From an uncultured Alsobacter sp. (lineage in GTDB: Bacteria > Pseudomonadota > Alphaproteobacteria > Rhizobiales > Beijerinckiaceae): a DNA stretch of 36,316 nt. Below the pieces are notes generated by a model that was not told the DNA's origin, did not search any database, and was given only the letters and a program-made list of their open reading frames with translations. Each line of letters opens with the position of its first letter. Within the stretch, counting starts at the first letter, position 1. The DNA lies in NCBI RefSeq assembly GCF_945952055.1, contig NZ_CAMFHB010000003.1:228323-264638 (forward strand), written 5' to 3'. The position numbers and the translations under genes were made by a program. Shown here piece by piece: positions 15,440 through 23,981 of this stretch.

Positions 15440-16477
15440 TCAGGCGATGAAGCTGTAGCCGCCGGGCAGGGCCTCGATGGCGCAAGCGGAGCCGACCGGT
15501 GGCGGCGGCGCGTCGGACGGCGCGAGGACACGCACCCGCCCGGCGGCGGTGGTGACGTCGATCTCGTAGGTGTCGCCGAGGAAGGCGCAGGCGGAGAGCA
15601 CGCCCGTGACCGCCAGCGGTCCGCGGCCGTCCGGGGCAAGGCGCAGCCGCGCCGCCCGCAGCACGATGGCGCTGGCACCCGCCGGCGCGCCCTGGCAGGT
15701 GAGGCCGGGCGCGGTGAACACGCCCGCCTCGCTGCGCCCTTCGACGACGGTGCGGGCGCCCAGGAAGGAGGCGGTGAACGGCTCGCGCGGAGCGTCGCAG
15801 AGCTCCACGGGCCGTCCGATCTCCACGAGCCGGCCGTGGTCCATGACTGCGACGCGGTCGGACATGGCGAGCGCCTCCTCCTGATCGTGCGTCACGAACA
15901 GCGTGGTGATCGACAGGCGTTGCTGCAGGCGGCGGATCTCGCCGCGCATCTCGGCGCGGAGATGCGCGTCGAGATTGGACAGAGGCTCGTCGAGCAGCAG
16001 CACGCGCGGCTCGATCACCAGCGCGCGCGCCAGCGCGACCCGCTGCTGCTGACCGCCCGAGAGCTGGGAGGGATAGCGGTCGCGAAGGTGAGCGAGCGCG
16101 ACGAGTTCCAGCGCCTCGCCTGCCCGTCGCCGGCGCTCGGCCGTCCCGACGTCGCGCATGCGCAATCCGAAGGCGACGTTCTCCAGCACCGTGAGATGCG
16201 GAAAGAGAGCATAGGACTGGAACACCACGCCCATGTTGCGCCGGTGCGCCGGCAGGCGGGTGACCTCCTCGTCGCCCACGAAGACACGCCCCGCGGCCGG
16301 CTCGACGAAGCCGGCCACCATCCGCAGGGTCGTGGTCTTGCCGCAGCCCGACGGGCCCAGCAGCGCGACGAGTTCGCCGCGCGCCACTTCCAGCGTGATG
16401 GCGTCGACGGCGCGGGTCTCGCCGTAGACCGCGGTCAGGGCGTCGAGGACGAGATGGGGGGTCTGGGGTGTGGTCAT
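15440..16477 (-). CDS. ABC transporter ATP-binding protein (PotA-like)
   Basis: A 345-aa ATPase that would power the adjacent fused permease. Walker A is GPSGCGKTT (about 41-49), the Q-loop is VVFQSYALFPHLTV, the signature is LSGGQQQR (about 139), Walker B is VLLLDEPLSNLD (about 159), and the H-loop is VTHDQEEAL. A C-terminal TOBE-like beta domain (VVLRAARLRL onward) is typical of the polyamine/iron/maltose group. The ATG at 16477 is preferred; a TTG two codons earlier is possible. The upstream hydrolase gene ends seven bases before it, and the binding-protein gene begins 36 bases after the stop. Confidence 0.93.
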   Translation of the reverse strand: MTTPQTPHLVLDALTAVYGETRAVDAITLEVARGELVALLGPSGCGKTTTLRMVAGFVEPAAGRVFVGDEEVTRLPAHRRNMGVVFQSYALFPHLTVLENVAFGLRMRDVGTAERRRRAGEALELVALAHLRDRYPSQLSGGQQQRVALARALVIEPRVLLLDEPLSNLDAHLRAEMRGEIRRLQQRLSITTLFVTHDQEEALAMSDRVAVMDHGRLVEIGRPVELCDAPREPFTASFLGARTVVEGRSEAGVFTAPGLTCQGAPAGASAIVLRAARLRLAPDGRGPLAVTGVLSACAFLGDTYEIDVTTAAGRVRVLAPSDAPPPPVGSACAIEALPGGYSFIA

Positions 16478-16484
16478 CGGCAAC

Positions 16485-18146
16485 TCACGCGGCGATGGGA
16501 AGCAGGAGGCGCGAGGGGTGTCTCGCGTCGTGCCGGATGTGGAGGGTGGTGACCAGCGCGCGGGCAGGATGCGCCAGCGGCGGCGGCTCGCCCGTGCCCG
16601 GGTTCACGGGGAAGGCGGGAAAGGCGGCCGCCTGCACGGACAGGCGCAGGCGCGTGCCGGCGCGCAGGGTCGCGCAGACGGCCCGCATCGGCACCACGCG
16701 GGCGCCGTCCGTTCCGGCATCCCTCAGGTGAAGCGCTCCGGTGGTGAGCGTGATCGCCCGGTCCTGCCGGGGCGGCAGGAAAGACAGTGCGCAGTGGAGA
16801 TCGTGGCTCGGGCGGTCGCAGCCTACGTGCAGCGCGGCGCAGACGGGGCCCGCCAGCAGCGTGTCGCGGGGCAGCGGCGCGGAGGTGTAGACCGCGACGT
16901 CGGTGCGCTCGTCGACGGCGGACCGGTCGGCGAACCCGCCCGGGGTGCCGAGATGGCCGCCGACCGCCGGCGCGGGGCGCCAGGGATCGTGCACCACGGC
17001 GTCGGCAGGGCCTTCGCCCGGGCCGGGAGCCAGCATGCCGTCGGTGATCGTCGTGCCGGCAAGTCCACGAGACGACAGGTGGAACGCCGTCGGCTCGGGC
17101 GAGGGCCAGGCCTCGTAGGACACGAACTCGCCGAGACCCACGTCGAAGAGCCGGACCGGCGGGTCGGTCGCGTCCCGGTCCTTGAGGTGGTGGTCGAAGA
17201 ACCGGATCGACTCGGTGTCGATGCCCGTGCTGGCCCGGGGGCCGAACGACAGGACGCCCGGAGCGCCGTTCCAGGGGATGTGACCCCAGGGGCCGATGGT
17301 CATCCGGTGCCCGGCCGGCGAGGCCGCGCCGAACGCCGCGTGCATGGCGAGCGTTCCCGTCAGCATGAAGTCGGCCCAGCCGCCGACGAACAGCCCGGGA
17401 ATGGCTGGTACCCGCCCGGCCAATGCGGCGGCGGGCGACGAGCGCTCCATGGCACCACGATCGTCCTCCCGCCATTTTTCATAGTGGGGAGCGTAGCGGC
17501 CGTGTTCGGCCAGGGCCTGGGGCAGGGCGGGTTGCTCTTCGGTCCACGGCGTCCCGCGGGCCACGCCCGCGAGCGCGTGGTGGGCGAGACGGTCCCCGGC
17601 CAGGCGCGCCTGTTCGGCGCCCATCTGGCCCGCCCAGCCGGTGCCGCCCGCCAGGCGAAACGCCTCGCCCTCGAAGGCCCAGTCGTCGCGAACGGACCAG
17701 GCGCCCATCGCCGGCGCCATGGCGTCGGGGCGCTTGGTGCCCGCGCGCAGGGCGCCGGCGAGAGCCATCAGCTGCGTCATGGCCTGGTAGCTGAAGCCGT
17801 AGGTCGCCACCTGGCCCGTCGAGCCGGGAAGGTCCGCGGCGAAGGCGAGGCTGGCGGCGCCATCGTCGACGTCGTCGCTCAGGATGCGGAACGTGCCGCC
17901 GCTGTCGCCGCGCCCGCGCACGTCCTGCACGAGCACGATGTAGCCGTGGGCGGCGTACCATGAGGGATGGGCCAGCACGACGGTCGAGGCGATCCGCCGG
18001 CCATAGGGCTGGCGCATCAGCAGCACCGGGAACCGGCCCGGTGCGTCCGGGCGGTACAGGTCGCCCGCCAGGCGCACGCCGTCGGCGAGCACCAGGGGCG
18101 CGTCGTGGGGTCCCGATACGGGCAGGAGGCCGCGCGGCTCAGCCAT
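16485..18146 (-). CDS. CocE/NonD family hydrolase (peptidase S15 type)
   Basis: A 553-aa hydrolase of the X-Pro dipeptidyl-peptidase/cocaine-esterase family. The N-terminal alpha/beta-hydrolase domain opens with LADGVRLAGDLYRPD and LLMRQPYGRR. DVRGRGDSGG precedes the nucleophile elbow TYGFSYQA, with Ser at about residue 119. The other triad members are the Asp of GGWADFM and the His of GPWGHIPW. The C-terminal half is the jelly-roll domain of CocE proteins (YTSAPLPRDTLLAGPVCAAL). Family members cleave esters, acylated amines or peptides. There is no signal peptide, so it acts in the cytoplasm. Its ATG overlaps the end of the creatininase-family gene by eight bases, and the transporter ATPase gene follows at once. 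It probably processes what the ABC system imports. Confidence 0.9.
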   Translation of the reverse strand: MAEPRGLLPVSGPHDAPLVLADGVRLAGDLYRPDAPGRFPVLLMRQPYGRRIASTVVLAHPSWYAAHGYIVLVQDVRGRGDSGGTFRILSDDVDDGAASLAFAADLPGSTGQVATYGFSYQAMTQLMALAGALRAGTKRPDAMAPAMGAWSVRDDWAFEGEAFRLAGGTGWAGQMGAEQARLAGDRLAHHALAGVARGTPWTEEQPALPQALAEHGRYAPHYEKWREDDRGAMERSSPAAALAGRVPAIPGLFVGGWADFMLTGTLAMHAAFGAASPAGHRMTIGPWGHIPWNGAPGVLSFGPRASTGIDTESIRFFDHHLKDRDATDPPVRLFDVGLGEFVSYEAWPSPEPTAFHLSSRGLAGTTITDGMLAPGPGEGPADAVVHDPWRPAPAVGGHLGTPGGFADRSAVDERTDVAVYTSAPLPRDTLLAGPVCAALHVGCDRPSHDLHCALSFLPPRQDRAITLTTGALHLRDAGTDGARVVPMRAVCATLRAGTRLRLSVQAAAFPAFPVNPGTGEPPPLAHPARALVTTLHIRHDARHPSRLLLPIAA

Positions 18147-18957
18147 CCGAATAGATCGTGCGCTGCGTGACGCGCGACAGCGGATAGGCGGCGACCTCGG
18201 TGCACAGCTGCACCAGCGCGCGGGCGGCCCGGTCGACGATCACGGCGCCGCGCTCGGCATCGGCCGCGGCGGCATTGCCGCTGGCGCCCGAGGGCTCCAG
18301 GTCCTGAGCCTGCCAGCCGAAACCGACACGCCCTTCCGGCGACAGCAGGCCACCCTCCTTCTCGATGGTCATGGACAAGGGCCGGAAGTCGGCGGCCTGG
18401 GACATGTCCACCAGATCGCCGTGCAGATGCAGCATGACGCTCGTCTCGACCTCGCCGGCGTGGATGCCGTGCACGAGCTCCTCGTGGCTGAACAGGTCGT
18501 CGAGCTTGGTGATCCCGAACCACATCGCGTTCACGGCAAAGAGCCGGTGGCGAACCCTCAGCTCGCGGCACAGGATGTCGATGACCTGCGGCTGGCCGCC
18601 GTGGGCATTGAACACGATCAGCTTGCGGCAGCCGGTCCGCGCGACGCTCTCGCCGATGTCGTACCAGAGCCTGAAGAGAGTCTCATGGGAGAGGCTCAGC
18701 GTGCCGGGATAGGCGTTGTGTTCGTTGGACTTGCCGACCGGCATCATCGGCAGCACGAGCACGGGGAGATCGTCGGGCATCAGGCCGACGGCGCGCTCCA
18801 CGATCCCCGCATTGGCCGCGGCATCGACCTTCACCGGCAGGTGCGGGCCATGCTGCTCCACGGCCCCCACGGGGAGGACGGCGACGACCTTCTCCATGTC
18901 GAGGGTGGTGAAGTCACGCGACGAGAGGTCCCACCACCAATGCGACTTGAGCTTCAT
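18139..18957 (-). CDS. creatininase family protein
   Basis: A 272-aa metal-dependent amidohydrolase of the creatininase family (creatininase, the mycofactocin protease MftE, formamide-pyrimidine amide hydrolases). Metal and catalytic motifs are present: GAVEQHGPHLPVKVDA (Glu 34, His 36, Asp 45), GKSNEHNAYPGTLS, NAHGGQ (about 117-122) and HAGEVETS (Glu about 169). Members open cyclic amides or cleave small amide bonds. No mycofactocin genes are present, so MftE is unlikely. It is the first gene of a five-gene minus-strand operon (this gene, CocE-type hydrolase, ATPase, binding protein, fused permease). The 350-base gap upstream should hold the promoter. Confidence 0.9.
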   Translation of the reverse strand: MKLKSHWWWDLSSRDFTTLDMEKVVAVLPVGAVEQHGPHLPVKVDAAANAGIVERAVGLMPDDLPVLVLPMMPVGKSNEHNAYPGTLSLSHETLFRLWYDIGESVARTGCRKLIVFNAHGGQPQVIDILCRELRVRHRLFAVNAMWFGITKLDDLFSHEELVHGIHAGEVETSVMLHLHGDLVDMSQAADFRPLSMTIEKEGGLLSPEGRVGFGWQAQDLEPSGASGNAAAADAERGAVIVDRAARALVQLCTEVAAYPLSRVTQRTIYSDG

Positions 18958-19308
18958 CGATAGTCTTTCCGCTGTGTGTGTCGGGTGGGGGACAGGCCGG
19001 CCGGACCTCGCCCATGGCCAAGCTCAGGGCTGGACGACGCCCAGCGGACGGTGAGGCCGCCCCGATGGCGACGATCCTTCCGCAGCGTGAGCCGGCCGTT
19101 CAGCATGCAGGGGCGCTCTTGGTCCGCCGAAGATACAGGCGGCGCGTGCCGCGTCCACTGCCACAGCGTGCGCCGGATGCCCCGCTCCGGGCCCGCCGCG
19201 CCGTGCCGTCGATGTCGTGTTGGGTCGGCGATCTGTCCGGCACGGTCCAAGCTCTCCAGTGGTGCAGAGTGCCTGCACGCTTCGTGCCATTCAGAGTTGC
19301 CTCGTTCG
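18958..19308. other. intergenic region upstream of the creatininase/ABC operon
   Basis: About 350 bases between two minus-strand genes. The frames through it lack coding character and match no family I know. It probably contains the operon promoter and the end of the DUF3142 transcript. I saw no clear -35/-10 pair, terminator hairpin with T-tract, or riboswitch. Confidence 0.4.
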
Positions 19309-20013
19309 CTATCGTGACCCGTTCTGGAGGAAGACCACGTAGCCGCGAAACTGGGGATTGGAGGCGAGGTCCGCGGGAGGTGACCACCATGCCCCCTCGG
19401 CGATCCCCAGCTTGAAGGGGATGGTCAGTCGCCCGATTCGGCGCAGATAGGCATCGATGTCGGGGATGGTGAAGCGGCCGCGATAGGTCTGGAAGACGAT
19501 CTCGTCGACGGTCCCCGCCAAAGCCTCGAGGTCTTCGGGGCGGCCCTGGGAGGCCCAGTCCATGAGCCCCGTCACGCCGAGCCGATAGTCGGCAGGCAAG
19601 GTGGCGCGGAAGCCGCGCAGGAACGTCGCGTAGCCCGCGAGACCCTTCGTGCCTGCGTCGAAATCGAGCTGGATCCCGGCCAGCGGACCCGGCTGGTCCT
19701 TCCAGCGCGCGAGCCGCCGCGCGATCGACTGCATCACCTCCGGCGAGAAATCGAGCGAGCGGACGCGGTAGACCAGCCAGAGGGTCTGCGCGTGCGGGCC
19801 CGGCTGGCCGGCTCCGTGCGGCTTCACGACGGTCGTTCCGTCAGGGCCGGGGCCGATCTCGCCCTGCAGCAGATAGAGCGTGCGCGCCGTGGCGACGGCG
19901 GGATGCGGCTTCACGCCCGCCCACAGCCAGAAGGCGTCGTGGTCCTGGGCCCGCACCACTCCCGCGCGCGCAGGCTGGGGGAGGGCGGCGAGCAGGCCCA
20001 GCCAGAGGCTCAC
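19309..20013 (-). CDS. DUF3142 domain-containing exported protein
   Basis: A 234-aa protein resembling the DUF3142 family of unknown function. The N terminus MSLWLGLLAALPQPARA is a signal peptide, so the product is periplasmic. Conserved-looking segments are FWLWAGVKPHPAV, LQLDFDAGTKGLAGYA-like IQLDFDAGTKGLAGYATFL, GVTGLMDWASQG, DEIVFQTYRGR and KLGIAEGAWW. Strands ending in acidic residues suggest a TIM-barrel glycoside-hydrolase-like fold. The start is the GTG at 20013, which overlaps the TGA of the upstream 688-aa gene (GTGA), so translation of the two is coupled. Longer in-frame extensions would run back into that gene. Confidence 0.8.
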   Translation of the reverse strand: MSLWLGLLAALPQPARAGVVRAQDHDAFWLWAGVKPHPAVATARTLYLLQGEIGPGPDGTTVVKPHGAGQPGPHAQTLWLVYRVRSLDFSPEVMQSIARRLARWKDQPGPLAGIQLDFDAGTKGLAGYATFLRGFRATLPADYRLGVTGLMDWASQGRPEDLEALAGTVDEIVFQTYRGRFTIPDIDAYLRRIGRLTIPFKLGIAEGAWWSPPADLASNPQFRGYVVFLQNGSR

Positions 20014-22076
20014 CAGTAGTACTTGAGTTCCTTGGCCCAAGGCGTCGACCCGTGTTTCGTCTTGAGCGTCCTGTACCAGGCTTCGCGCTGGCTCTTCGGG
20101 ACGCCGGGCCCGCCGCAATGGTTGATGCTGGTCGGCGCGTAGCAGTTGATGGCGCGGAACAGGGCATAGGCCTGTTCGCGCGGCGGCGTCGCCCTGTCGG
20201 CGATCAGCGACTTGTACACCTCGAGCCGGGAATAAGGCTCGCCCGGGAAGATGGGCTTGCCGCCGCCCAGCTCGTTGGCCGGGGGCTTGTCGTCCTCGCG
20301 CCCGTCGAAACCCGCCACGCGCACGAAGTCGGCGAGGCAGAGGCGGGCCGACGGCGAGCGCGGATTGGCGGCGAGGCCGGCGACGACGGCCTTCAGGTCA
20401 GGGCAAACATAGGTTTCGCCCTTGCCGTCCCACAGATAGGCCTTGCCGCGGGTCATGCCGTCCCGCGAGAGGACGTCCGGGTCGTAGTCGCGCAGGAAGT
20501 TGGCGTACTGGCCACGCGTCGCCTCCTTGTAGAGCAGGACGTCGCGGGCGAGGTCCTGCTCGTCGGCCGACGACTTCGGGTCGGCCATCGCCATGCGCAG
20601 GAGAATGGGGCCGGCGATCTGCCGCAGCAGGATCGCGCGGATGCGCGGCGAGTCGATCCGCGTCTCCGGCAGGAAGACCTTGTCGATCGTGCCCAGGCGC
20701 TCCCAGGTGACCGCGAGGCCGAGTTCGACCGCCTCCTTCTGCCAGGGCTCGGTGGCGCCGGGCAGCAAGGCGCGCCAGTGGGCGGCGGTCGCCTCCGTGG
20801 GACCGGCCGCCAGGAGCGCCTGCCCCCGCAGCACCTCGCGGCTGAAGGCCACCGCCGAGGGCAGGGCCGGATCCGATGTCCGGGGGCCCAGGAAGGCGAG
20901 CGCGGTCTTGGGGTCCTTGTCGACGTAGTAGGCGCGGGCCGCCTTCAGGAAGGAGAACAGGGCCGGCTGGCCGGCGAAGGCGGAGGCCTGGGCGTCGAGG
21001 GCCGATGCCGGGAAATCGGACTTGTCGTCCGCCGGGGCGCGCATGCGCCGCAGGGCGTGGATGGCCAGCAGGGTCGGGCTGCCGAGGAGCGGCGTCGGAT
21101 CCTTCACGTCCACGCCAGCCAGCAGCTTGGCATCGATTTCGTGCGTGACGTCGATGGCGGAGAGGCCGCCGCGCCAGCTCGGGTCCGCCACGATCAGCAT
21201 CTGGTAGTCGGTGGCCAGGCGCGCGGTGTCGCCAGCCAGCCAGTGGAGGCGCCGCACCAGGCCGCGCGCCGAGGCGGCGTAGCGGCCGTCGGGATAGGCG
21301 GTGAGATAGTCGTTCAACGCCACTTCGGCGCGGGCGAGTTGCGCCGGGTCGCTCACCTTGGGCTGGCCGACCATGTCGAAGGTGTCGAAGGCGCCCGCCT
21401 GGGCCTTGTTCAGCAGCGTCCGCCCGGCCATGTAGCGGGCCGTCTCGCGCAGCCATGGGTCGGCGGCGCTTCCCAGCCCGGCGAAGGCCGTGGCCGCGTC
21501 GTCGAAGGCTCCGAGATAGAAGGCCTCCGCGCCGGCCAGGTAGCTCACGAAGGCGAGCGCGGCCTCCGACGGCTGGGCGAGCTGCGTGCGCAGTGCCGCG
21601 GCGATGCTGGGCACGCCCTTGTCGCAGGCCGGCAGGATCTTCGCCCGCGCTTCGACCAGGGCGGAACGCTCGGCCTCGGCGAGACCCGTGGCGGCCTTCA
21701 CGGCGTCCACGAAGGCTGCCTCGCCGCTCTTCTGGGTCTGGCAGCGCGTGCCGTCGTCGGCGGACGACCAGGGCCGGTCGGCCGTCTCGTCCTCGTAGGC
21801 GGCCTCGAAGGTCCGGATCGAGAACAGCGGACCTTCGCTCTCCGGTTCGACGTCCTTGGGAACACGCGCCTTGCTGTCCTTCCGGGCCAGCATCAGCAGC
21901 TGCATGTTGATCCGCGTGTCGTTGCCGGGGCTGAGGACGGGCAGACCGTTGCGGTCGGAATACTCGCGGTGGTCCAGCGTCCACGGCGTCGGATCGAGGG
22001 ACACCCCGCAGGCCAGCGCCACCAGCGCCGAGGCGGCCAGGGTGGCGAGGCTGATCGAGACTGTCAGGGAGCGCAA
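20010..22076 (-). CDS. large exported protein of unknown function, helical-repeat-like
   Basis: A 688-aa protein I cannot name. It begins with a signal peptide (MRSLTVSISLATLAASALVALACG); the Cys is in a poor lipobox, so it may be soluble or anchored. The mature protein is mostly helical. Segments such as YLAGAEAFYLGAFDDAATAF, ETARYMAGRTLLNKAQ and ALNDYLTAYPDGRYAASARG look like tetratricopeptide-type repeats as in outer-membrane assembly scaffolds. A late LADFVRVAGFDGREDD and a conserved-looking C terminus (INHCGGPGVPKSQREAWYR) follow. The stop overlaps the DUF3142 start, so the two products probably act together in the periplasm or cell envelope. Confidence 0.75.
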   Translation of the reverse strand: MRSLTVSISLATLAASALVALACGVSLDPTPWTLDHREYSDRNGLPVLSPGNDTRINMQLLMLARKDSKARVPKDVEPESEGPLFSIRTFEAAYEDETADRPWSSADDGTRCQTQKSGEAAFVDAVKAATGLAEAERSALVEARAKILPACDKGVPSIAAALRTQLAQPSEAALAFVSYLAGAEAFYLGAFDDAATAFAGLGSAADPWLRETARYMAGRTLLNKAQAGAFDTFDMVGQPKVSDPAQLARAEVALNDYLTAYPDGRYAASARGLVRRLHWLAGDTARLATDYQMLIVADPSWRGGLSAIDVTHEIDAKLLAGVDVKDPTPLLGSPTLLAIHALRRMRAPADDKSDFPASALDAQASAFAGQPALFSFLKAARAYYVDKDPKTALAFLGPRTSDPALPSAVAFSREVLRGQALLAAGPTEATAAHWRALLPGATEPWQKEAVELGLAVTWERLGTIDKVFLPETRIDSPRIRAILLRQIAGPILLRMAMADPKSSADEQDLARDVLLYKEATRGQYANFLRDYDPDVLSRDGMTRGKAYLWDGKGETYVCPDLKAVVAGLAANPRSPSARLCLADFVRVAGFDGREDDKPPANELGGGKPIFPGEPYSRLEVYKSLIADRATPPREQAYALFRAINCYAPTSINHCGGPGVPKSQREAWYRTLKTKHGSTPWAKELKYYW

Positions 22077-22170
22077 GGGCGTGCCCTCTCACGGCGTGGC
22101 TGGCTGCCCCTGCAGCCTAGCATGGGCCTGGCCGCTCGCGAAGGTCGCAGGGCGACGCCGCCGAGGACGG

Positions 22171-22614
22171 CTAGCGCGTCATCTCCTGGCGGCGCATCGG
22201 CATCGTGTCGATCAGCGCGAACAGGTCTTCGGCGCGCACCGGGCGGTCGGACCGGAGCTTCACTCCTCCATCCTTGCCGACCAGCAGGACCTCGAAGCCT
22301 CCGGCCTTCGCGGGCGGGTTGCGGCTCAAGAAGTCACCAATGTCGGCCGGAGCCGGACCGTGGATTGGCTCGACCTCGCCGTCGCGAAGGGCCACGAAGA
22401 CCACCATGTCGCGCTCGTCCAGGGCCGCCGTGTGTTTCAGCAATGCGGCGCGCTGCTCGCGGACCCGCTCGTCGTCGGACGTTTCGGCGGCGATGATGAC
22501 GACGCGGCGCGAACCGTCGAAGGTGGAGGCGGTCATGGCGGTGGCGGCTCCGGCGATGGGCAGGACGGACAGGTTCGCGGCGAGAAGGGCTGCGGCGATC
22601 CGGGCAGGCACCAT
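22171..22614 (-). CDS. DUF4174 domain-containing protein
   Basis: A 147-aa protein with an N-terminal signal peptide (IAAALLAANLSVLPIAGAATA) and a DUF4174 domain: RRVVIIAAETSDDERVREQR, ERDMVVFVALRDGEV and the highly typical end FEVLLVGKDGGVKLRSDRPV with LFALIDTMPMRRQEM. The fold is thioredoxin-like but shows no CxxC pair, so thiol redox activity is not supported. Its function is unknown. The start is ATG 22614, preceded by GAGGA; an in-frame GTG at 22626 has no such site. It begins eight bases after the stop of the iron-permease-like gene, so they share an operon. Confidence 0.85.
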   Translation of the reverse strand: MVPARIAAALLAANLSVLPIAGAATAMTASTFDGSRRVVIIAAETSDDERVREQRAALLKHTAALDERDMVVFVALRDGEVEPIHGPAPADIGDFLSRNPPAKAGGFEVLLVGKDGGVKLRSDRPVRAEDLFALIDTMPMRRQEMTR

Positions 22615-22622
22615 GGACGTCC

Positions 22623-22943
22623 TCACTGATCCGCCTGGTGGCGGAGTTTCTCGATGTCCTCGGGCTCTTTCTCGTCCACGTGGCTGAGATCCGAGTTCAT
22701 CTCGCCCCGGCTGCGCAGGATCTCGTCGAGCTTGGCGTGGATCGCCTGCGTGTCGCGGTGCTCGGCCCGCTGGATGAACAGCGTCATGGCCCAGGTCGCG
22801 ATCGTCGCCACGGCGTGCCAGTCGAACAGGCTCTCATGAGAGAATACGCCCCACGCGGCGACGTAGATGCCGAGCACGACGAACGCGGTGGGCCTGGCCA
22901 GCCAGGTTCCGATGTGGGTCATCCAGGATGCGGGAGAGTTCAT
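22623..22943 (-). CDS. low-affinity iron permease family small membrane protein
   Basis: A 106-aa protein with two hydrophobic segments (GTWLARPTAFVVLGIYVAAW and WHAVATIATWAMTLFIQ). It ends in the family hallmark QRAEHRDTQAIHAKLDEIL. This region defines the Fet4-like low-affinity iron permease domain, but bacterial members of this size have only a fragment of the yeast transporter, so iron transport is unproven. The tail is acidic and soluble (HVDEKEPEDIEKL). The ATG at 22943 is chosen; a TTG three codons upstream is possible. It is cotranscribed with the DUF4174 gene. Confidence 0.82.
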   Translation of the reverse strand: MNSPASWMTHIGTWLARPTAFVVLGIYVAAWGVFSHESLFDWHAVATIATWAMTLFIQRAEHRDTQAIHAKLDEILRSRGEMNSDLSHVDEKEPEDIEKLRHQADQ

Positions 22944-23016
22944 GTCGCCCAACCCCTGGATTTCGCCGTCGTTCCGGACGCCTCGTCGATCGGGGACGCG
23001 CCGACCCCGTTGCGCT

Positions 23017-23895
23017 CTAGGCGACCGAGGGCGCCTTCACGAAGGCGACCACGTCGTCGAGGACGGGGGCACGGTCCCGGAAGGGCTTGGCGAACGACGT
23101 CAGGATCCCGGCATGTCCGATCCCGGGATAGATCTTCTCCACCACGGGCCTGCCGGCGCGCCGCAGATGGGCGACGAGGGCGGTCGTGTTGCGGGGATAG
23201 ACGGTGGTGTCCGCGTCCCCGGTGGCCAGGAACATCGGTGGTGAGCCTGCCGCCGAGCGGTTCACCGGCTGCGTCTCGGCGAGCTTCGGCCATTGTCCGA
23301 AGGCGGCCTTCGTCACGCCCGTGTCCAGCGGCAGGAAGTCGTAGGGGCCGGCCAGGCCCACGACGCCGCGCAGGCCGCGCATCCGATAGCCCGCCGCCGC
23401 GCGGATCTCGGGCGCCAGGGCCACCATGACGGCGTTGTAGGCCCCCGCCGAATGTCCGATCAGGACGATTTGCCGCGGGTCGCCGCCGTGTGCTGCGGCA
23501 TTCTCCTCGGCCCAGCGCAGGGCCGAGGCAACGTCGACGATGAAGTCCGGATAGCGCACCTGGGGCACCAGGCGATAGTCGGGAACGAGCGTCGTGATGC
23601 CCCGGGCGGCCAGCGCGCGGCCCACGAAACTGTAGGACTGGCGGTCGCCATTGTCCCAGGACCCGCCATAGACGAACACGGCCGTCGGGCTCCGGCCGGC
23701 CGTTCCGGCGGCGTAGATGTCCAGCTTTTGCCTCGGATCCGGGCCGTACGCGACGTCCGTGGTCACCGGCCCCGCCGGCGCATCGGCGGGGATCACGGCA
23801 TTGAAGGCCGCCACGCTGCCGCAGCCGGCCAGCAGGGGCAGGGTGCCGAAGGCGGCAGCAGCTCGCAGCAGGTCGCGGCGGGGGATCGACGTCGT
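23017..23895 (-). CDS. lipoprotein alpha/beta hydrolase (carboxylesterase-like)
   Basis: A 292-aa esterase/lipase-type hydrolase. The signal region PRRDLLRAAAAFGTLPLLAGC has a twin arginine and a good lipobox (LAGC, Cys about 25), so it is probably a lipid-anchored Tat substrate. FVYGGSWDNGD replaces the usual HGGGW oxyanion motif. The nucleophile elbow is GHSAGA (Ser about 149). Asp in FLATGDADTTVY and His in GIGHAGI complete the triad. The GTG at 23895 has GGAG eight bases upstream and is preferred over the GTG at 23907. It is divergent from the EAL gene. Similar proteins are annotated as carboxylesterases or kynurenine formamidase-like; the substrate is unknown. Confidence 0.85.
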   Translation of the reverse strand, partial: TTSIPRRDLLRAAAAFGTLPLLAGCGSVAAFNAVIPADAPAGPVTTDVAYGPDPRQKLDIYAAGTAGRSPTAVFVYGGSWDNGDRQSYSFVGRALAARGITTLVPDYRLVPQVRYPDFIVDVASALRWAEENAAAHGGDPRQIVLIGHSAGAYNAVMVALAPEIRAAAGYRMRGLRGVVGLAGPYDFLPLDTGVTKAAFGQWPKLAETQPVNRSAAGSPPMFLATGDADTTVYPRNTTALVAHLRRAGRPVVEKIYPGIGHAGILTSFAKPFRDRAPVLDDVVAFVKAPSVA

Positions 23896-23981
23896 CACAG
23901 GGTCCACTCCAGCAGGTCGGCCTGGGCCTTAGCCCATCGTTACGACTTCAAGCCTAACCTACGGTTGAGGTTCCTTCGGAG

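Noticed and set aside
14361-15485. N-terminal 375-codon extension of the fused permease frame
   Set aside because: It overlaps the binding-protein gene in another frame and has no transport-domain features. The GTG at 14360 is the natural coupled start.
18139-18957. Assignment as the mycofactocin protease MftE
   Set aside because: No mftA, mftB or mftC-like genes are nearby, and the context is a hydrolase/ABC operon.
18954-19250. 98-codon minus-strand frame upstream of the creatininase gene
   Set aside because: No ribosome site, no family resemblance and poor coding character; treated as intergenic.
20052-22496. 814-codon plus-strand frame opposite the 688-aa exported protein
   Set aside because: Shadow frame; the minus-strand reading has a signal peptide, ribosome coupling and protein-like helices.
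22171-22614. Thioredoxin-type redox activity for the DUF4174 protein
   Set aside because: No CxxC pair is present.
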